The notes under the pieces are model-generated. The model ran no database searches, was not told where the DNA came from, and saw only the letters and a program-made list of their open reading frames with translations. The translations under genes were made by a program, and so were the position numbers. 64,000 bases of DNA from Polyangium fumosum (GTDB lineage Bacteria > Myxococcota_A > Polyangia > Polyangiales > Polyangiaceae): positions 62,001 to 126,000 of the forward strand of contig NZ_SSMQ01000018.1 in NCBI RefSeq assembly GCF_005144585.1, in the 5' to 3' direction. Within the stretch, counting starts at the first letter, position 1; each line of letters begins with the position of its first letter. Below, piece by piece: positions 62,601 to 64,000 of this stretch.

Positions 62601-62861
62601 CACGCCGAGCGGCGTGGCCGGCGCGAGCCTCCGCCGCGCGAGCTCCGGCGCTGCGAGGCGCGCCGCGAGTTGCCCGAGCGTCAGACGATGCAGCCCGAAG
62701 ATCGCGCCTCGCGACGAACCCACCCGCGCCGCGAGATCGAGCGCTGCCCCGCGGGACGGCCCCACCAGGAGCGCGACCGCGTCGGCGTTCCCCTCCCCGA
62801 GGAAAACCTCCGCGGCCCGGAGCCGCTCCTCGCTTCGGGGGGACACGAGCAGACGCAGCAC
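59601..62861 (-). CDS. AddB-like helicase-nuclease subunit with a 4Fe-4S nuclease
   Basis: 1086 residues from a GTG. The N-terminal ATPase motifs are not well preserved, as in AddB proteins where the Walker A is often lost. The C-terminal nuclease carries the 4Fe-4S ligands (KFAACPYRF, then ACETCGYRLVC) and the catalytic block with DVVERHAATGHARVTDVKTG. It pairs with the AddA-like protein in break repair. Next upstream is rtcA, 78 bases away on the same strand. Confidence 0.85.
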   Translation of the reverse strand: MLRLLVSPRSEERLRAAEVFLGEGNADAVALLVGPSRGAALDLAARVGSSRGAIFGLHRLTLGQLAARLAAPELARRRLAPATPLGVEAVVARAVASALEAGALGYFAPVARTPSFASTLAATLSELRVEGVGPAEIRGDDPRSRDLRELARRYDEQRERARIADRAEVLAAATVAVREASEIRRARLVLLDVPIASRLEERFVAELVAAAEVTFATAPTGDDRAVEALAALASEVVTDRSERSHSSLSRLHQYLFAAAELPAAEAGEDVSFFSAPGEGRECVEITRRILAEARRGVPFDDIAVFLRAPDTYAALLESALRRAKIPAHFAIGAARPDPSGRAFLALLACRAEDLSPRRFAEYLSLAPMPKENVAAEAAPRPLMPRADLFGALLEGEPTAKRMRREQVSEGARVPVRSAPIGWERLLTKASIVGRKERWAERLAALGKAFERELALLRRRDPSSPRIETVEREIEALSELTRFALPLVDTLASLPEHGSWGVWIEELGKLARMALEEPEDVLSALFELAPMAELPAVSFDEVRRVLEGRLGSRVTPPSGRRYGAVFVGTPELARGRSFAVVFVPGLAERLFPEAPREDPILLDGDRRAISKALRTQADRSRNERLLLRLSVGAARERVHLSYPRVEVAAGRPRVPSFYGLDVRRATTGTLPDHDALERDAASASGARLAWPAPAEPEDAIDDAEHDLAMLGRLLHGGEEAEAAGRAQYLLDLNPHLARSLRTRSARWDKPVTHHDGIVRKTAATAAVLAASRLRVRPYAVTALEKFAACPYRFLLAAIHRLPARERRGSPDRLDPISRGVLFHRVQAETLAKLEREGALPFGPDGLSRAEAVLDERLDAAAREHEERTLPPVESVFRDEIERARVELHTWLARVAEQSWLVWPVRYDLAFGLPPHEHEDPRSVVEAALIEGQYLLHGAIDVVERHAATGHARVTDVKTGANFTRPGLVIDGGEVLQPVLYGLAYEAVWKEPVADASLSFCTARGGYVEHVIELDESARAKAVRVLSLVDEAIDKGFFPPAPRPGACETCGYRLVCGPHEERRAARKDEDSLDGGALFTRLRLLRGEP

Positions 62862-62939
62862 GTGCCCGTCATGCCCGGGGTCGGCCGCGTTGTCGAGCGT
62901 TCCCTTGCATGCCGAGCCCGAGCGCCTGCCCGCTCGCTC

Positions 62940-63968
62940 CTACCGCCGCATTCCTTTGACCTCGATCACGCATTCCTCCGCGCCACGCTCGTCCATCCGC
63001 ACCTCCGTTCCCAGGAAGGTCCGGATCACCTCGACTTGCGTCCGCGTGTGCCCCGACGGTGCGAGCGTGCGAAAGGCCCCGCCCTCGCCGAGCGCCATCG
63101 GCAAGAGCAGTTGATCGGCGAGGTGCTCGCCGACGGGCACGCCAGCGACGAGATATCGCTTCACCTCCTTCGCGAGCTTCTCTGCCACGGCCTCCGCGCG
63201 CACTCCGCGCTCGCCGAACGACGTGAAGATCTCCGTCACGTGCTCGCTCTCCACGTCGGCCACAAGCGCGTTGCCCGGCCCCGGGCTGTTCTTCACGACC
63301 TCGGGCCGCGCGCACGCGCGATCCCACGGCACCTCCGCGAGGAACGCGTCCACCTCGCGCAGCCCGACCGTGCCTGGGATCTGCGACACGAGCGCGCGAA
63401 GCTGCGTCCTTCGCACCTCGCCTCGATTGAGCAGCGCGAGAGCCGCGAGCCGCGGGCAGCCCTCCACGGTCACCTCCACGCGGCCCCCGCCGGCCGGGTA
63501 AAACCCGTACGACACGATCTGCGCCGAGATGCTCGCGCCCATGCGACGCACGATCGGCAAAAACGCGCGCTCCACGAAATCGTAGGGCGGCGCCATCGGG
63601 TTGTGCGTCCCGCCCTCGAACACGAGCGACGAGCTGCCGGCCGTCGCGAGCAGCGCCGGCAGCACCGTCTGCAGCACGAGCGTCGCGCTCCCCGCGCTCC
63701 CGATCGCGAACCGATACGACCCGTGCTTCACGGCGCTCGGCCTGAACACGAGCTCGCGCGAATTGATCACGTCGCCTTCGAGCGCCGCGCCGCTCACCTC
63801 CGCGGCCGCGCGCACGGCCGCGAGGTGCTGACGCATGAGCCCCGGCTTCGACCGCCTCGCGCGGATCGAGTGCACCCGGAACGCCTGACCCGTCACCATC
63901 GACAAGGCCAGGGAGGAGCGCAGGATCTGCCCTCCGCCCTCGCCCGTTGCTCCATCCAGCGTCAGCAT
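62940..63968 (-). CDS. rtcA: RNA 3'-terminal phosphate cyclase
   Basis: 342 residues. Motifs: LDGATGEGGGQILRSSLALS at the start, RQHLAAVRAAAEVSGA, GGTHNPMAPPYDFVERAF, and near the end EHLADQLLLPMALGEGG with the His that is adenylated. It converts RNA 3'-phosphate ends to 2',3'-cyclic phosphates. It starts 4 bases after the stop of a gene whose visible C-terminal residues match RtcB. Confidence 0.96.
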   Translation of the reverse strand: MLTLDGATGEGGGQILRSSLALSMVTGQAFRVHSIRARRSKPGLMRQHLAAVRAAAEVSGAALEGDVINSRELVFRPSAVKHGSYRFAIGSAGSATLVLQTVLPALLATAGSSSLVFEGGTHNPMAPPYDFVERAFLPIVRRMGASISAQIVSYGFYPAGGGRVEVTVEGCPRLAALALLNRGEVRRTQLRALVSQIPGTVGLREVDAFLAEVPWDRACARPEVVKNSPGPGNALVADVESEHVTEIFTSFGERGVRAEAVAEKLAKEVKRYLVAGVPVGEHLADQLLLPMALGEGGAFRTLAPSGHTRTQVEVIRTFLGTEVRMDERGAEECVIEVKGMRR

Positions 63969-63972
63969 CGCC

Positions 63973-64000
63973 TCACCCCTTCACGCACACCACTTGCCGC
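63973..64000 (-). CDS. rtcB: RNA ligase RtcB, last eight codons (gene runs off the window)
   Basis: Only the end is present: RQVVCVKG then TGA. From memory this is the C-terminal sequence of RtcB proteins, and the gene sits directly before rtcA, as in rtcBA operons. RtcB joins 2',3'-cyclic phosphate and 5'-hydroxyl ends of RNA. The match is short, so this rests partly on gene order. Confidence 0.7.

Noticed and set aside
1-64000. CRISPR array, tRNA, rRNA, insertion sequence or integrase genes
   Set aside because: No spaced palindromic direct repeats, no cloverleaf-like sequence, no transposase motifs and no integrase gene were seen. The 21-bp array lacks CRISPR spacer sizes.

Overview
The window looks like chromosome from a myxobacterium of the order Polyangiales (Polyangium/Sorangium-like). 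This is inferred from the very high GC content, the near absence of A/T-ending codons, the many TPR, RCC1-like and lipoprotein genes, a Ser/Thr kinase fused to an ATPase, and short gene-dense operons. I did no database search; product names rest on motifs recognised by eye. I saw no rRNA, tRNA, CRISPR array, insertion sequence, integrase or phage gene.

Layout. 1-2600 (minus): the end of a GAF-type sensor gene, a lysophospholipid acyltransferase and gatB. 2646-9670 (minus): a split complex I operon, nuoA-B-C-D-G-H-I, without nuoEF or nuoJKLMN, ending in a clear terminator; NuoH is enlarged and carries an EF-hand-like loop. 9754-12061 (minus): a TPR-type protein and a TonB-like protein. 12176-17131 (minus): an operon closely resembling 4-hydroxybenzoyl-CoA reductase (hcrB, hcrA), whose [2Fe-2S] subunit is the C-terminal part of one long reading frame that begins with a DRE-TIM (isopropylmalate/homocitrate synthase-like) domain. 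Upstream of it lies a 21-bp-phased array of C/G tracts (17366-17540).

17665-30281: two unrecognised genes, an OmpA-like lipoprotein, a twin PH-domain membrane protein, two TPR proteins, a large kinase-ATPase-TPR regulator, a zinc alcohol dehydrogenase, purA and a membrane protein. 30426-35729: tatA, a large S41 protease, a TerB-like protein, a small membrane protein and hemD. 36771-41373 (plus): a four-gene export cluster of two CxxCH lipoproteins, a third lipoprotein and a Tat-exported DUF1501-like protein. 41431-43409 (minus): an RCC1-repeat lipoprotein split between two frames exactly at a GGGAAAC slippery heptamer.

43450-64000: a long TPR protein, a HemJ/CopD-like protein, tldD, an atypical OmpR regulator overlapping pdxA, a ketopantoate-reductase-like gene, dtd, a cysteine-rich CxxC protein, a D,D-peptidase-like protein, a 27-codon ORF coupled to a lipoprotein gene, a (p)ppGpp-hydrolase-like HD protein, an AddAB-like helicase-nuclease pair, and rtcA preceded by the last eight codons of rtcB.

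The most unusual items are the synthase-[2Fe-2S] fusion in the hcr-like operon, the phased repeat array in front of it, the frameshift at a slippery heptamer, and the enlarged NuoH.
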